Assembly (NCBI RefSeq): GCF_029201445.1
Contig: NZ_CP102381.1
Coordinates: 2,294,001-2,358,000, forward strand
Length of the DNA stretch: 64,000 nt
Source: Thiomicrorhabdus lithotrophica
GTDB lineage: Bacteria; Pseudomonadota; Gammaproteobacteria; Thiomicrospirales; Thiomicrospiraceae
Direction of reading: 5' to 3'
Part shown: positions 53,281 through 62,353 of the stretch, piece after piece
Layout of the letters: every line of letters starts with the position of its first letter
Numbering within the stretch: position 1 is the stretch's first letter
Position numbers and translations under genes: made by a program
The notes under the pieces: generated by a model
Told to the model about the DNA's origin: nothing
The model's database searches: none
The model's input: the letters and a program-made list of their open reading frames with translations, nothing else

Positions 53281-55212
53281 TTAATGATTGTCTATTTTAA
53301 AACTCAGCACAAAACGGCTACCATTTTTATAGTCATTATCAAGATACAGCTTTCCATTATGCAGTTCCATTACATTTTTAACTAAAGAAAGCCCTAAACC
53401 AGAGCCTTTAATACTAGCATCGCATTTACCGCGAATAAAGCGTTCAAAAATTTTCTCTCTATCTGCAATATCAATTCCATAGCCCTGATCTTCAACTACG
53501 ATATTAACAGCATCTTCCGTTAACTCAATTTTCAGTTTAATTAAACTACCTGCAGGTGAATATTTAACCGCGTTATCAATTAGATTAAAAAGTGCTAGCT
53601 TTAAAAGTATCGCATCAACTTCAAGATTAACAATTTGGTTCTCAAAATAAAAGTTATGTGAACTGTATGTCTGCTCAATCATATCTTTTAATGAGTTGAA
53701 CTTTTCTGAAAGTTCAATCGTTTGAACATCTATAGAAAACAGATCATTTTCCAGTTTGTCAGAAACAAGCCAATCATCAAATAGCATTTCCATTCGTTGA
53801 GTGGTCATAGCCAAGGTACTGATACGAGTTTCACAGTTATTAATATCCTGTCCTGATTCTTTTCTAAGCAGTGCAACTTGGCTCTTAATAATACCGAGAG
53901 GGTTTCTTAACTCATGAGATATTAAAGAGATAAAACTTGAATATTGCTTGATTGATTTATCTTGCCTATCAAGTGAGGCTTGCAACTGCTTTGTTCGTTC
54001 AACCACTTGTTTTTCGAGACGAATATTATTGTCTTCCTGTATCTCAGACAAATATTGATTAGCCTGCTCTTTTTCATCCTGAAGCTCAAACACTTTTAAG
54101 GCCAAAATATACGCAAAAAAAGCAAACTCAATCACAGAACCAGGAAATGGTGCATTTCTAGTTAATACGTTATAAGGCAATGTTCCTAGGGTTAATAAAG
54201 CCAAAATAGTCATACCCGAAAAATAGGCAAACAATCCAACTGTATAGAGTTTAATCATTTTCTCTTTACGGCTTAATGATATAAGTGACAAAACTATTAA
54301 TACTGGCATAGTTATCGTGACAACAATGTTATGAAACATAAAACCATTCTTAGCGTCAAACAGCATAATGAAAATCGCTACACCATAGAACAAAATCAAA
54401 AGATTGAGCAATTTATGAAAATATGGATTATGTTGAATCGTATTCAGTATCGATTGTGAAAACTTGATTAGGAATATAAAAGCAATTGGCATGGATACTT
54501 GCAGAATACTATGAACCCATTCATTAAAAAACATTGGGATTATTCCATTATATAAAGCAACCCAAACTGAATAACTTAAGCTATAGATGCTGTAATAAAT
54601 AAAACTTTTTTCACCCAAGTAAAGATGTAAAACTAGATAGAATAATGACAACATCACCAAAGCAACGACGATGATTGAAAAAAACATCGATTTTGTAAAA
54701 ACATGGGTATAAAAATCTTTTTCAGAACTGATTAGAAGCGCGCCAAAATTACCAAAATCACTATTTAGTTTAATATAAATATTTCTCTCAACTTGTGGTT
54801 CAAGAGTCATTTTAAAGTAGGGGAAAGTATCTAACGTATCACGCTGACTGACGGGGATTTGTAAACCACTGCGATGAGAACGCCATTGGCCGTTAATTTT
54901 TTCATAAAACACTACTTCACTAAAAAAGGTCTCTGTTAGCCAAATAACAGGTGAAAAAGAATGCTCTGAAATATTATTTAAATTGAGTTTAATCCAGTAA
55001 TTTGCAGAAGCATAGCCATACGAGAAATGATTATCCCCTTGCTCCCATTCGTCTTTAGCAATAACTTCATCAACAGAGAGTGTGGCGGTTTTATCAACAT
55101 AGCTTTCTATGTCAAAAAAGTGAGAATAATCTTCATTTAGCAGAAACATAGCTTGCACTGAAGAAGATACAAGCAATAACAAAACCGCTATCGATAGACG
55201 AAAATTTCTCAT
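53281..55212 (-). CDS. Sensor histidine kinase with 7TMR-DISM input domain
   Basis: This is a 643-residue membrane kinase. The start at 55212 (MRNFRLSIAVLLLLVSSS) was chosen over one 15 codons upstream because it gives a clean signal sequence. An extracytoplasmic 7TMR-DISMED2-type beta domain (about residues 20-180) precedes seven membrane helices (about 185-385) and a coiled coil. HisKA contains the phospho-acceptor in ISHELRNPLG (His about 434). The HATPase domain has NLIDNAVKYSP (N box), DQGYGIDIADREKIFERF and GSGLGLSLVKNVME. Relatives may sense carbohydrates or small ligands; the signal here is unknown. It pairs with the adjacent regulator. Confidence 0.92.
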   Translation of the reverse strand: MRNFRLSIAVLLLLVSSSVQAMFLLNEDYSHFFDIESYVDKTATLSVDEVIAKDEWEQGDNHFSYGYASANYWIKLNLNNISEHSFSPVIWLTETFFSEVVFYEKINGQWRSHRSGLQIPVSQRDTLDTFPYFKMTLEPQVERNIYIKLNSDFGNFGALLISSEKDFYTHVFTKSMFFSIIVVALVMLSLFYLVLHLYLGEKSFIYYSIYSLSYSVWVALYNGIIPMFFNEWVHSILQVSMPIAFIFLIKFSQSILNTIQHNPYFHKLLNLLILFYGVAIFIMLFDAKNGFMFHNIVVTITMPVLIVLSLISLSRKEKMIKLYTVGLFAYFSGMTILALLTLGTLPYNVLTRNAPFPGSVIEFAFFAYILALKVFELQDEKEQANQYLSEIQEDNNIRLEKQVVERTKQLQASLDRQDKSIKQYSSFISLISHELRNPLGIIKSQVALLRKESGQDINNCETRISTLAMTTQRMEMLFDDWLVSDKLENDLFSIDVQTIELSEKFNSLKDMIEQTYSSHNFYFENQIVNLEVDAILLKLALFNLIDNAVKYSPAGSLIKLKIELTEDAVNIVVEDQGYGIDIADREKIFERFIRGKCDASIKGSGLGLSLVKNVMELHNGKLYLDNDYKNGSRFVLSFKIDNH

Positions 55213-55321
55213 TGGTAATCCCGCTCCTTGGTAACCAAATATATGATTGAATATCAAATCATAGCAACCATACTAAATAAGAAATCTAACTTTATACAAG
55301 TAAAATCAATAAAGAATACTT

Positions 55322-56167
55322 CTAAAATAAACGTCCCTGAAATTTAGCAATATAATTTGCAGCCGATTTTTTCTGCATTAGAAACGCCCAGTCCGGTAAA
55401 GAATCTGCCGAGTTTGCTTTGACAGATAAGTCAAAGCGGTAAAGTTTTTTGGGACTCAATGAACCGTTGCCTGTTAACTGCCAGGCTTTATGCTCGCTAT
55501 TTAGGTTAAAGACAATGCCCTTGTCCTGAAACGCTGCATCTAATTTGATTGGCGGAAAATCATTATTGAGAATAGATAAACCATCCACTTGTAAATCCGC
55601 ATTCAACTCTGAAAACCAACGACTATTTAACCCATAAACCAAATCTAATTGATTAATGGCTACCAGGCCTGCTATGTTTTGTAGAGCTGGAATTCTAGAC
55701 AAACTCGGCATATTTAATTTAGCAAGAAGCTCATCTATCTTGATGACGCCTTGCGTATCTGATAACTCAATAGATCGATTGTCACTGCTTGACAGCATGC
55801 CAAGGTCTGCGGTTGTGGCGATGGTTGAACCAGCCAAATACCAATGAATATCGGCAGACATATTTGCCCAAAGCAAAGAGAGTAAGTTCAAATCAAACCC
55901 TACAGTACCTAACGATACCTTGCCGTTAGTTGCAGTGCGATTGTGCAAGGCTAAATCAATTTCACCCTGCCAAATAGTTCCACGTGAAGCGGTTATTTTA
56001 ATTTGCTGAGTTTGGTTGATATCACGTTCAATTACCGACTTTATACTTGGTTGCGAAAGCAGCCAATTTGCTGGAAGTTGTACCACAATTGAAATCATCA
56101 CCGCCGCGATAAAAAGTAGTGCAAACAAGCCTATTTGTTTTTTTGAGCCTAAGCCTGAAATCAACAT
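55322..56167 (-). CDS. gspN: Type II secretion protein GspN
   Basis: This 281-residue protein is the last gene of the T2SS operon. I chose ATG at 56167 over an upstream TTG because AGGTG lies about nine bases before it. One N-terminal helix (about residues 10-31) is followed by a beta-rich periplasmic domain with GTIWQGEIDLALHN and VDGLSILNNDFPPIK, typical of the GspN/PulN family. Its exact role is poorly defined and it is dispensable in some systems. A palindrome copy (55664-55671) lies in the gene, read as Ala-Gly-Leu-Val. Confidence 0.82.
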   Translation of the reverse strand: MLISGLGSKKQIGLFALLFIAAVMISIVVQLPANWLLSQPSIKSVIERDINQTQQIKITASRGTIWQGEIDLALHNRTATNGKVSLGTVGFDLNLLSLLWANMSADIHWYLAGSTIATTADLGMLSSSDNRSIELSDTQGVIKIDELLAKLNMPSLSRIPALQNIAGLVAINQLDLVYGLNSRWFSELNADLQVDGLSILNNDFPPIKLDAAFQDKGIVFNLNSEHKAWQLTGNGSLSPKKLYRFDLSVKANSADSLPDWAFLMQKKSAANYIAKFQGRLF

Positions 56168-56213
56168 AAACAAAACACCTTTGTAGAGTTAAAGCAGTAA
56201 CCCTTGAGAACCA

Positions 56214-56711
56214 CTATGAATTTGGCAATTTAAAATGAACATCGGCTTTTACCAGGCCTGGTTCCACATAAAATGTCTGCAGTTTATCAGCAATTAAACC
56301 CTGCTGTTCTAACTCAGCTAACCACTTAAAAAGTCGCATAGCATTGACCTTTTCAAAAACGATTTTTCCACCCTTCGTTGTGTCTTGAAGCGTTTTAATA
56401 TCTTTAAACAAGTTTTGCTGTTTTAGAGAAGTTTGTATCAAAGCCATTAATTGAGTTTGATTATCCACCTTTGACATTTTAGGTGTCATGGTGGGTTTTA
56501 TGTTCTGAACGGCAGGGATTTGTTCGTTTAACCAATTCCACTCTGTTTGAGCATTTTCAAGCTGCTGCTGAGCCCGTTCCTTACCTGATTGAATGGGAGA
56601 CCAAATCATCACATAGAGTAAAACCAAGCTCAAAAAAAACCCTAATGCTTTAACCAGGTACTGCTCTCTTGTGTTCAGATTGGTCCAAATCTGATTAATT
56701 TGCATCAACAT
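56214..56711 (-). CDS. gspM: Type II secretion protein GspM
   Basis: This 165-residue bitopic inner-membrane protein has its helix near residues 19-38 (YLVKALGFFLSLVLLYVMIW). A coiled coil and the small ferredoxin-like domain of GspM follow (IVFEKVNAMRLFKWLAELEQ). It interacts with GspL in the assembly platform. The start overlaps gspL by 17 bases. An iterated palindrome lies at 56250-56263. Confidence 0.88.
   Translation of the reverse strand: MLMQINQIWTNLNTREQYLVKALGFFLSLVLLYVMIWSPIQSGKERAQQQLENAQTEWNWLNEQIPAVQNIKPTMTPKMSKVDNQTQLMALIQTSLKQQNLFKDIKTLQDTTKGGKIVFEKVNAMRLFKWLAELEQQGLIADKLQTFYVEPGLVKADVHFKLPNS
56250..56263. repeat. Iterated palindrome copy inside gspM
   Basis: TACCAGGCCTGGTT contains the full 12-bp ACCAGGCCTGGT and is read in gspM as Pro-Gly-Leu-Val. 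Confidence 0.88.
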
Positions 56712-57963
56712 AAATCACTCCTTCAGCTCCTTCGGCATTTACATTATTAAGCTTTAGACTTAATGTAATTTTGGTTGTTACCAGGCCTGGTTGTTTTGAC
56801 TCTTGTGATAATGAAATAACTTTTTGTAACTCTGCTGAACTTGGCGCAGTAACATTCAATGATAAAGCATGCGGCTTGCCACTTTGTTGCCACTGTAACT
56901 GTTCAACTTTGACTGATTTAACTTTATTAAACCAAGGTTCAATTTGCTGCAGAATTGGCATCAACTTTTGAGTATTGGGCGAACTACTATCCTGCTGTTT
57001 TAAATGCGTTAAGGTTTGCGCTTTAATATTTACAATGCGTTTTGCCTCAGGAAATAGCGTTTTAAATAACTCCGTTGTTTTCGCTTTTGTGTAGCTCGTT
57101 TGATCTTGTAGTTTTTGAGTTTGGATACTCTGAGTGGTTAGGAAAATACCGAAAACCGCGACCATTAAAACCGCAACCCAACGCCACTGATACCAATTAC
57201 CTTTAGCACCACCACTACTTTTATAAGCTAACTGACTCAAACTTAATTTAGAAACTTTGATTAAATTTTGAGCATGGCTACTTAACAACTCACTGGATGC
57301 AACAGTGATTTCCTCAATCACTGTCGGGCTAGTTGCTGATTTAGAATGTGTTTCATTCGCTATATATTGGTTGTTGAGTATTTGTCCCTTAATTGCATCA
57401 TGCCAAGCAGCGTTTGATGCAAAACCGTGAAAACCGTCTGTTCTTACAATAAAGGCTTCATCTCTCTGATAAACGCCCCATGAACGGTCACCATTTGCTA
57501 AAGCTGGGCTGTCGCTAGCAATTCTGAAACAGTCCGGAACAAGTTGTGCCCCTGCTAATCCATAAGATTCAACAATCAATTTCCAGTTTTTCATGTCTTC
57601 ATGACAAGCAATCGCTACCGAGACTAAACCTTCTTTTGTTCGGTTATAAGGCACAAAGTGATACTTCTCTACCGATTCAGATAGGTTCTCTTCTAACGCA
57701 TAAGGTAAGGCCGCCATCCATAAGGCTTTACGATTCCCTGGCACCATGACATCAGTCATAACAATCTTTTGAGTTGGCAACCACACAATCGCTATTTCAC
57801 GATTTAAGCGCCCACTGGACTTTAGCTTAGACACCACTTCGTCGGTACTTAGCTTAACACCCTCTACATTCTCAATTTGTAGCTCACCAGCTAAGGTAAT
57901 GCTAGCCACTAGAGAGTTCGCTAAAATCCCATCAGTCTGTTTAATTTCGGTCTTACCCAACAC
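56695..57963 (-). CDS. gspL: Type II secretion protein GspL
   Basis: This 422-residue inner-membrane protein has an actin-like cytoplasmic domain (about residues 1-245) that binds GspE. Visible segments include EIAIVWLPTQKIVMTDVMVP and ALWMAALPYALEENL. One helix (about 260-278, VAVLMVAVFGIFLTTQS) and a periplasmic ferredoxin-like domain follow. The start overlaps gspK by 11 bases. A palindrome copy lies at 56779-56792. Confidence 0.9.
   Translation of the reverse strand: MLGKTEIKQTDGILANSLVASITLAGELQIENVEGVKLSTDEVVSKLKSSGRLNREIAIVWLPTQKIVMTDVMVPGNRKALWMAALPYALEENLSESVEKYHFVPYNRTKEGLVSVAIACHEDMKNWKLIVESYGLAGAQLVPDCFRIASDSPALANGDRSWGVYQRDEAFIVRTDGFHGFASNAAWHDAIKGQILNNQYIANETHSKSATSPTVIEEITVASSELLSSHAQNLIKVSKLSLSQLAYKSSGGAKGNWYQWRWVAVLMVAVFGIFLTTQSIQTQKLQDQTSYTKAKTTELFKTLFPEAKRIVNIKAQTLTHLKQQDSSSPNTQKLMPILQQIEPWFNKVKSVKVEQLQWQQSGKPHALSLNVTAPSSAELQKVISLSQESKQPGLVTTKITLSLKLNNVNAEGAEGVIYVDAN
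56779..56792. repeat. Iterated palindrome copy inside gspL
   Basis: TACCAGGCCTGGTT contains the full 12-bp ACCAGGCCTGGT and is read as Pro-Gly-Leu-Val. Confidence 0.88.
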
Positions 57964-58996
57964 TTAACCACCTTTGCACTAACGTCACTTCATTTTCACT
58001 TTTACGATTAAATATGGACGAAACAATCTGCTTAACATCACCATAATCAACTTGTGCTTGTAATAAAAAATAACTCGATTTCACATCCAACACTTGCAGT
58101 GGCAAATCTTTTAAAATTTCTTCAGGCATAAAACCGGTTTGCTCACCTAAGAAACCATAAAAAGTAGCCACCTCTTCAGCAGGTTGCGCTTTTCTCTGTT
58201 TTAACCACTGCTTCGCAATATCTTCAGTTAACCAATCTGTCATCGCCATCAACACCGCCACATCGGCAGTATTAATATTAATGGTAGTCACCGCTGGCAA
58301 AGCGGCTAAACTTTGCTCTATTTTTTGAAACTCAACTGTATTGAGTTTTTCCATGCCTTGTAAGTTTTTGATTTCACTCACCACAACCATTTTTTGGTTT
58401 GCCGCTCTGTAAGCGGGTTGATTAAGTAAATAAGTCTCACTTTCCACACCCAAATCCTGAGTTTCATCATCACTATCAACCCAATCAAGCAAAACATCCG
58501 AAAAACCGATAAAACTGTTTTGCTCTTGCAAATTTTGTGTGAGATAACGTTCTACCATCTTTTTCCAAAATTCGCGCTGTTGCTTGTCGGCTTCAAGCAC
58601 ATTGTTCAAGTTTAGCTTTGACTGCAAATCAAATAACTGACCACTAACCATACCATCCGCAAATGCCACAGGCATTAAAGGTTGAGCCCACTGCTCATTT
58701 AAATGGTCCGTTTTATTATTTTTTAAATCGGCTTCTAAGCCTTTTTTTACCCAGCCTTCAAAACCAAATGCGACCGATACTGAATGTGCTTGATGAATCA
58801 TATAAGTGCTTCTTTGTATATGAACCTGTTGATCATATAAAAGCTGACTTGAAACCATACTAACCAAAGCTACAACCAACAGTACCGTCAATAACGCAAA
58901 CCCTTTCTGAGATTTTGCTTGAAGCTGGCTAGAGGTTTCTAATGAGTGCATAAGCATAGGCTTCAAACCTTTAAGTCTCTCTCTATGCCCCCCCAT
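57953..58996 (-). CDS. gspK: Type II secretion tip pseudopilin GspK
   Basis: This 347-residue large minor pseudopilin has a prepilin site KG/FALLTVLLVVALV in which position +5 is Thr, not Glu, as is normal for GspK. The alpha-helical insert typical of GspK includes DVLLDWVDSDDETQDLGVES and NLQGMEKLNTVEFQKIEQ. TINIINT-type residues (ITININTADVAVLMA) precede the C-terminal SAM-like helices. It caps the pseudopilus together with GspI and GspJ. The ATG follows the gspJ stop codon directly (TAGATG). Later in-frame ATGs would give a shorter leader. Confidence 0.92.
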   Translation of the reverse strand: MGGHRERLKGLKPMLMHSLETSSQLQAKSQKGFALLTVLLVVALVSMVSSQLLYDQQVHIQRSTYMIHQAHSVSVAFGFEGWVKKGLEADLKNNKTDHLNEQWAQPLMPVAFADGMVSGQLFDLQSKLNLNNVLEADKQQREFWKKMVERYLTQNLQEQNSFIGFSDVLLDWVDSDDETQDLGVESETYLLNQPAYRAANQKMVVVSEIKNLQGMEKLNTVEFQKIEQSLAALPAVTTININTADVAVLMAMTDWLTEDIAKQWLKQRKAQPAEEVATFYGFLGEQTGFMPEEILKDLPLQVLDVKSSYFLLQAQVDYGDVKQIVSSIFNRKSENEVTLVQRWLSVG

Positions 58997-59602
58997 CTAA
59001 TTCACTCCCATAAACAGACGGGTAATTGTGCCTAGGGTTTTATGCTCAATCGTTACTCTATTAACTCTTGGCAATTCAGTTAAGGCTTGATTCGCCTTTG
59101 GCCAATCTTTAAGCCACTCATTGCCAACACTTAACATTTCAATATCAAAACCGCGAATATCTCGTAAAACCGCAATTTTTTTAGGTTGTGTATCTTGTGC
59201 TCTATCTAAAACAGGCCACGTTAAACGATACAGCACATCATCCTCTAATCTATAACCCACTCTAAGCAATCCACCATTTGAGTTAGGCGTTGGAAAAAGC
59301 GCAATTCGTGTAAACTCAACCCCCATATCTTCTCGATATTCAAAAGCGGGTTTTGCAGACCCCAATTCATCCTGAATAGGGCGCGGAGCCAACTGAATAA
59401 AATCTTGCTCTAGCCACCAAACAGCACGCTGTAATGACTCGGTTGCTTTGGAGTGTTGCTCTACCGTTGATTTCACATTCACCATGCTATCAATCGATTG
59501 ATAGGCTAATACCGCAATCACCGCAGAAACCCCTAAAGCCACCAATAACTCAATTAAGGTAAATCCTTTCTGTCGATTATTAGAGGTTAAAGCACTTTGC
59601 AT
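58997..59602 (-). CDS. gspJ: Type II secretion pseudopilin GspJ
   Basis: This 201-residue minor pseudopilin has its prepilin cleavage at [20 protein letters not shown] after a 13-residue leader (Glu5 present). The GspJ family pattern includes LQRAVWWLEQDFIQLAPRP, GVEFTRIALFPTPN and LYRLTWPVLDRAQDTQPK. The start overlaps the gspI stop by 1 base (TAATG). It forms the tip complex with GspI and GspK. Confidence 0.92.
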   Translation of the reverse strand: MQSALTSNNRQKGFTLIELLVALGVSAVIAVLAYQSIDSMVNVKSTVEQHSKATESLQRAVWWLEQDFIQLAPRPIQDELGSAKPAFEYREDMGVEFTRIALFPTPNSNGGLLRVGYRLEDDVLYRLTWPVLDRAQDTQPKKIAVLRDIRGFDIEMLSVGNEWLKDWPKANQALTELPRVNRVTIEHKTLGTITRLFMGVN

Positions 59603-59988
59603 TATGGGCCAACAACACTAAATAAATTGGCTGAAACATCATCAGAACCTTTTTCAGAAACCGTTACTGATAATTTATAAATTTCTGGAATAAAAGTCGG
59701 TTCAGTTGCAAACTCAATTTCCCACTCTCTATTCAACATACTCTCTGAAATCTTTTTCTCTTGCTGATTGTTTAACACCTGATGCTCAACAATGGCATTT
59801 TCAGCCAACCATGTTGCAATAACACGAGATTCTAAATGTGATTGATTAGAAACTGTTAAACCCAAACTGCGGCTGACCGCCGATAAAGCAATGGCAATAA
59901 TCGCCAAAGCCACCATGACTTCAATTAACGTAAAACCTCTATTTACAGTCTGTTTTGAAGAACTTTCACTTTGTTTCACTCGTATCAT
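59602..59988 (-). CDS. gspI: Type II secretion pseudopilin GspI
   Basis: This 128-residue minor pseudopilin has leader MIRVKQSESSSKQTVNRG, then FTLIEVMVALAIIAIALSAV (Glu5 present). Characteristic GspI residues follow: VIATWLAENAIVEHQVL and the C-terminal EIYKLSVTVSEK. The length is as expected. It nucleates the pseudopilus tip. Confidence 0.92.
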   Translation of the reverse strand: MIRVKQSESSSKQTVNRGFTLIEVMVALAIIAIALSAVSRSLGLTVSNQSHLESRVIATWLAENAIVEHQVLNNQQEKKISESMLNREWEIEFATEPTFIPEIYKLSVTVSEKGSDDVSANLFSVVGP

Positions 59989-60010
59989 TTCTCAATATTG
60001 GCTCTAAACA

Positions 60011-60538
60011 TTACTGCTCAGCAAACTCTAAAGCTTCATTCCAATCAATCGTAATTTCAGAGTCACTGGCACTTTCATTTGGCTCTGAAGTCAGGTTTCC
60101 TAAAACGATTTTGCCAGCAACCACTTCACCACTTGGCCAAAATAACCAACCAGACCTGGGTAAGTTTTGTTGTTGCACAAAATGCTCATCCAACTCCCAA
60201 GAAACTCTAAACCCTTCATGCCATATCAAGCTATCCATCGACTCATCAGCCAGCCATTCTGCATTTAAAAACCGATAAACACTTAACCCTTTATCGTCTG
60301 GAGCAATTAAATAGAGTTTTTGGCTAAATGCAGACTGATCTGCAACTTGTTTAAAAAAGCTTTCAATCTTGGCTTGTTGATTCTCGGCTAAATCTTGGTT
60401 AAATCGCGCTAATGAAAGAACCCCAACGGAAACCACTACACTCATAATCACCACCACAACCATTAGCTCAATCAAGGTAAACCCTTTTTGGGTTTTGACT
60501 GTTTTTGCCAATGTTTCTGCTGATTGTTTTAGCTGCAT
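60011..60538 (-). CDS. gspH: Type II secretion pseudopilin GspH
   Basis: This 175-residue minor pseudopilin has its cleavage site at [23 protein letters not shown]. The first codon of the longest frame is TTG; the ATG next to it at 60538 is taken as the start. Post-helix residues RFNQDLAENQQAKIESFFKQ and the family's LYLIAPDDKGLSVYRF fit GspH. It lies between gspG and gspI as in most T2SS operons. Confidence 0.9.
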   Translation of the reverse strand: MQLKQSAETLAKTVKTQKGFTLIELMVVVVIMSVVVSVGVLSLARFNQDLAENQQAKIESFFKQVADQSAFSQKLYLIAPDDKGLSVYRFLNAEWLADESMDSLIWHEGFRVSWELDEHFVQQQNLPRSGWLFWPSGEVVAGKIVLGNLTSEPNESASDSEITIDWNEALEFAEQ

Positions 60539-60596
60539 CAAATTTCCAAATCGGTTCTTGGTGTTTAAGTCGTTTGTTTAAAGTACTTTAGACCCA

Positions 60597-60610
60597 CCAG
60601 GCCTGGGGTA
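60597..60610. repeat. Iterated palindrome, near-full copy between gspG and gspH
   Basis: ACCAGGCCTGG with a changed right flank (GGTA) lies just before the gspG stop codon region, in the 70-base gap. Confidence 0.8.
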
Positions 60611-60611
60611 A

Positions 60612-61097
60612 CTAGTTAAGATTCCACTGGCCTATGGTGGCATTCACACCTTCGCCACCGTCAACCCCGTCTGCGCCGTAAGTAAACAAATCAAACGCAC
60701 CATGCTCACCAGGAGACAAATACAAATAAGGATTTCCCCAAGGGTCTACAGGTACGCTATCTAATAAGTTTTTCCAGTTTTTTGGAACCGGGTCATCCGT
60801 TGGCGCTTTAACTAACGCTTCTAAACCTTGATCGGTTGTTGGGTAGACAAAATTATCCAACTTATAAAGTTTTAGAGCAGAAGATACCGCAGAGATATCT
60901 TGTTTCGCTTTAACAATTCTCGCTTCATCTGGTCTATCCATTAAGTTAGGCACTACCAGGCCTGCTAAAACAGCCAAAATTACCACAACAACCATTAACT
61001 CAATCAAAGTAAAACCTTTTTGAACTTTCAGCTTTAATTTACCTTGAGTACTCATATCGTTATTTTGTATGTTCATATGTTTTTCTCTTTGATTCAT
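60612..61097 (-). CDS. gspG: Major pseudopilin GspG
   Basis: This 161-residue protein is the major subunit of the T2SS pseudopilus. The leader is unusually long (28 residues, with internal ATGs), ending KVQKG before [18 protein letters not shown]. The GspG signature [15 protein letters not shown] is intact, as are [20 protein letters not shown] and the calcium-site region [12 protein letters not shown]. It could start at a later ATG. A palindrome copy at 60957-60964 is read as Leu-Ala-Gly-Leu. Confidence 0.95.
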   Translation of the reverse strand: MNQREKHMNIQNNDMSTQGKLKLKVQKGFTLIELMVVVVILAVLAGLVVPNLMDRPDEARIVKAKQDISAVSSALKLYKLDNFVYPTTDQGLEALVKAPTDDPVPKNWKNLLDSVPVDPWGNPYLYLSPGEHGAFDLFTYGADGVDGGEGVNATIGQWNLN

Positions 61098-61100
61098 TGT

Positions 61101-62324
61101 CTAGTTTCCTACCATTTGATTCATTTCAAAGATAGGCATCATAATCGCTAATACGACAGTTAAGACTACCGCGCCCATAATAATAATTAAAATCGGTTCT
61201 AAAACACTTACCAAGGTATTCGCTGCGGTTTCTACCGAGAACTCATAGTGTTTTGCACCTTTAAGCAACATCGTATCCAACTGACCTTTACCTTCACCAG
61301 TTCTTACCAGGTTTAATAATAGCGGCGGAAAAAAATCGGCCGTTAGCATGGCTTGGCCAACAGACTCACCTTCACGTACATCCTCAACCATTCTTAGCAC
61401 CGCTTTTTTTAAAGGCTCTAATGTCACCACTTCCGCTGAAATTTTAAGCGCATCTTGAATCGCCACACCACTTGAAAGTAAAACCCCTAAGGTACGTGCC
61501 CAACGTGCGGCCGAAGAGTAGATTAAAAAACGACTTAAACCAGGTGTTTTAAGTAACATTGAATGCACTTTATAACGACCTTTGTCTTGGCGCATCACCC
61601 AAATAAAGAAAGCCCAAACAGCGACAAAAATGGCCAACAACCAACCCCATTGGTTCTGAATAAATTCACTAAAACTTAAAAGCCCTTGCGTTAACGGTGG
61701 CAGATTTTGCTGCATATTGTCAAACACCTTAACGACTTTAGGCACAACGTAAATCATTAAGAAGAACACAATTATCACCGCAACAACCACCATTAAAATA
61801 GGGTAGATAAGGGCTGTTTTCATTTTCTTGTTTAGCTGGTCACGCTGTTCAACTGATTCCGCTAAACGCTCTAAGACTTTATCTAAATAACCACTCTCTT
61901 CACCCGCTTGAATTGTCGCAATCACATCAGTTGGGACTTTGTACGGAGCCTGGTTCATCGCACTCGCCAATCCATGACCTTCTGCCACCTTAGTATGTAA
62001 GCTCGTCACAAAACGCGTCATCTGTTTTGATTCTGCCTGTTGAGACATAGATTTAAGCGCTTCATTTAAAGGCGTTCCCGCATCTAACAAGGTGTAAAGT
62101 TCACGCGTAAAAAGAGAAAGTTCAGCGGTTTTAATCTGTGGAACAAACAGTGCATTATTGCCGCCAAGCGAATGCTTCTGATTTTTGTTGATGGGCTCAA
62201 TATGGGTAGGAATCAGCCCTTGGTCTCTTAAAAGCTGTCTAATCTGTTTTTCAGAGTCACCTTCAAGTAACCCTTTTTTGGATTTACCTGAGGCGCTGAT
62301 GGCCTTGTATTCATAAGCTGGCAT
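61101..62324 (-). CDS. gspF: Type II secretion platform protein GspF
   Basis: This 407-residue polytopic inner-membrane protein starts MPAYEYKAISASGKSKKGLL. It has the T2SSF signatures FTRELYTLLDAGTPLNEALK and RWARTLGVLLSSGVAIQDAL, and VPTDVIATIQAGEESGYLDK and LLNLVRTGEGKGQLDTMLLK. Helices are near residues 173-196, 222-242 and 377-400. The gene is 3 bases upstream of gspG's start region and 29 bases after gspE. Confidence 0.95.
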   Translation of the reverse strand: MPAYEYKAISASGKSKKGLLEGDSEKQIRQLLRDQGLIPTHIEPINKNQKHSLGGNNALFVPQIKTAELSLFTRELYTLLDAGTPLNEALKSMSQQAESKQMTRFVTSLHTKVAEGHGLASAMNQAPYKVPTDVIATIQAGEESGYLDKVLERLAESVEQRDQLNKKMKTALIYPILMVVVAVIIVFFLMIYVVPKVVKVFDNMQQNLPPLTQGLLSFSEFIQNQWGWLLAIFVAVWAFFIWVMRQDKGRYKVHSMLLKTPGLSRFLIYSSAARWARTLGVLLSSGVAIQDALKISAEVVTLEPLKKAVLRMVEDVREGESVGQAMLTADFFPPLLLNLVRTGEGKGQLDTMLLKGAKHYEFSVETAANTLVSVLEPILIIIMGAVVLTVVLAIMMPIFEMNQMVGN

Positions 62325-62353
62325 GATGATTTTCCATACACATAATCATACTA

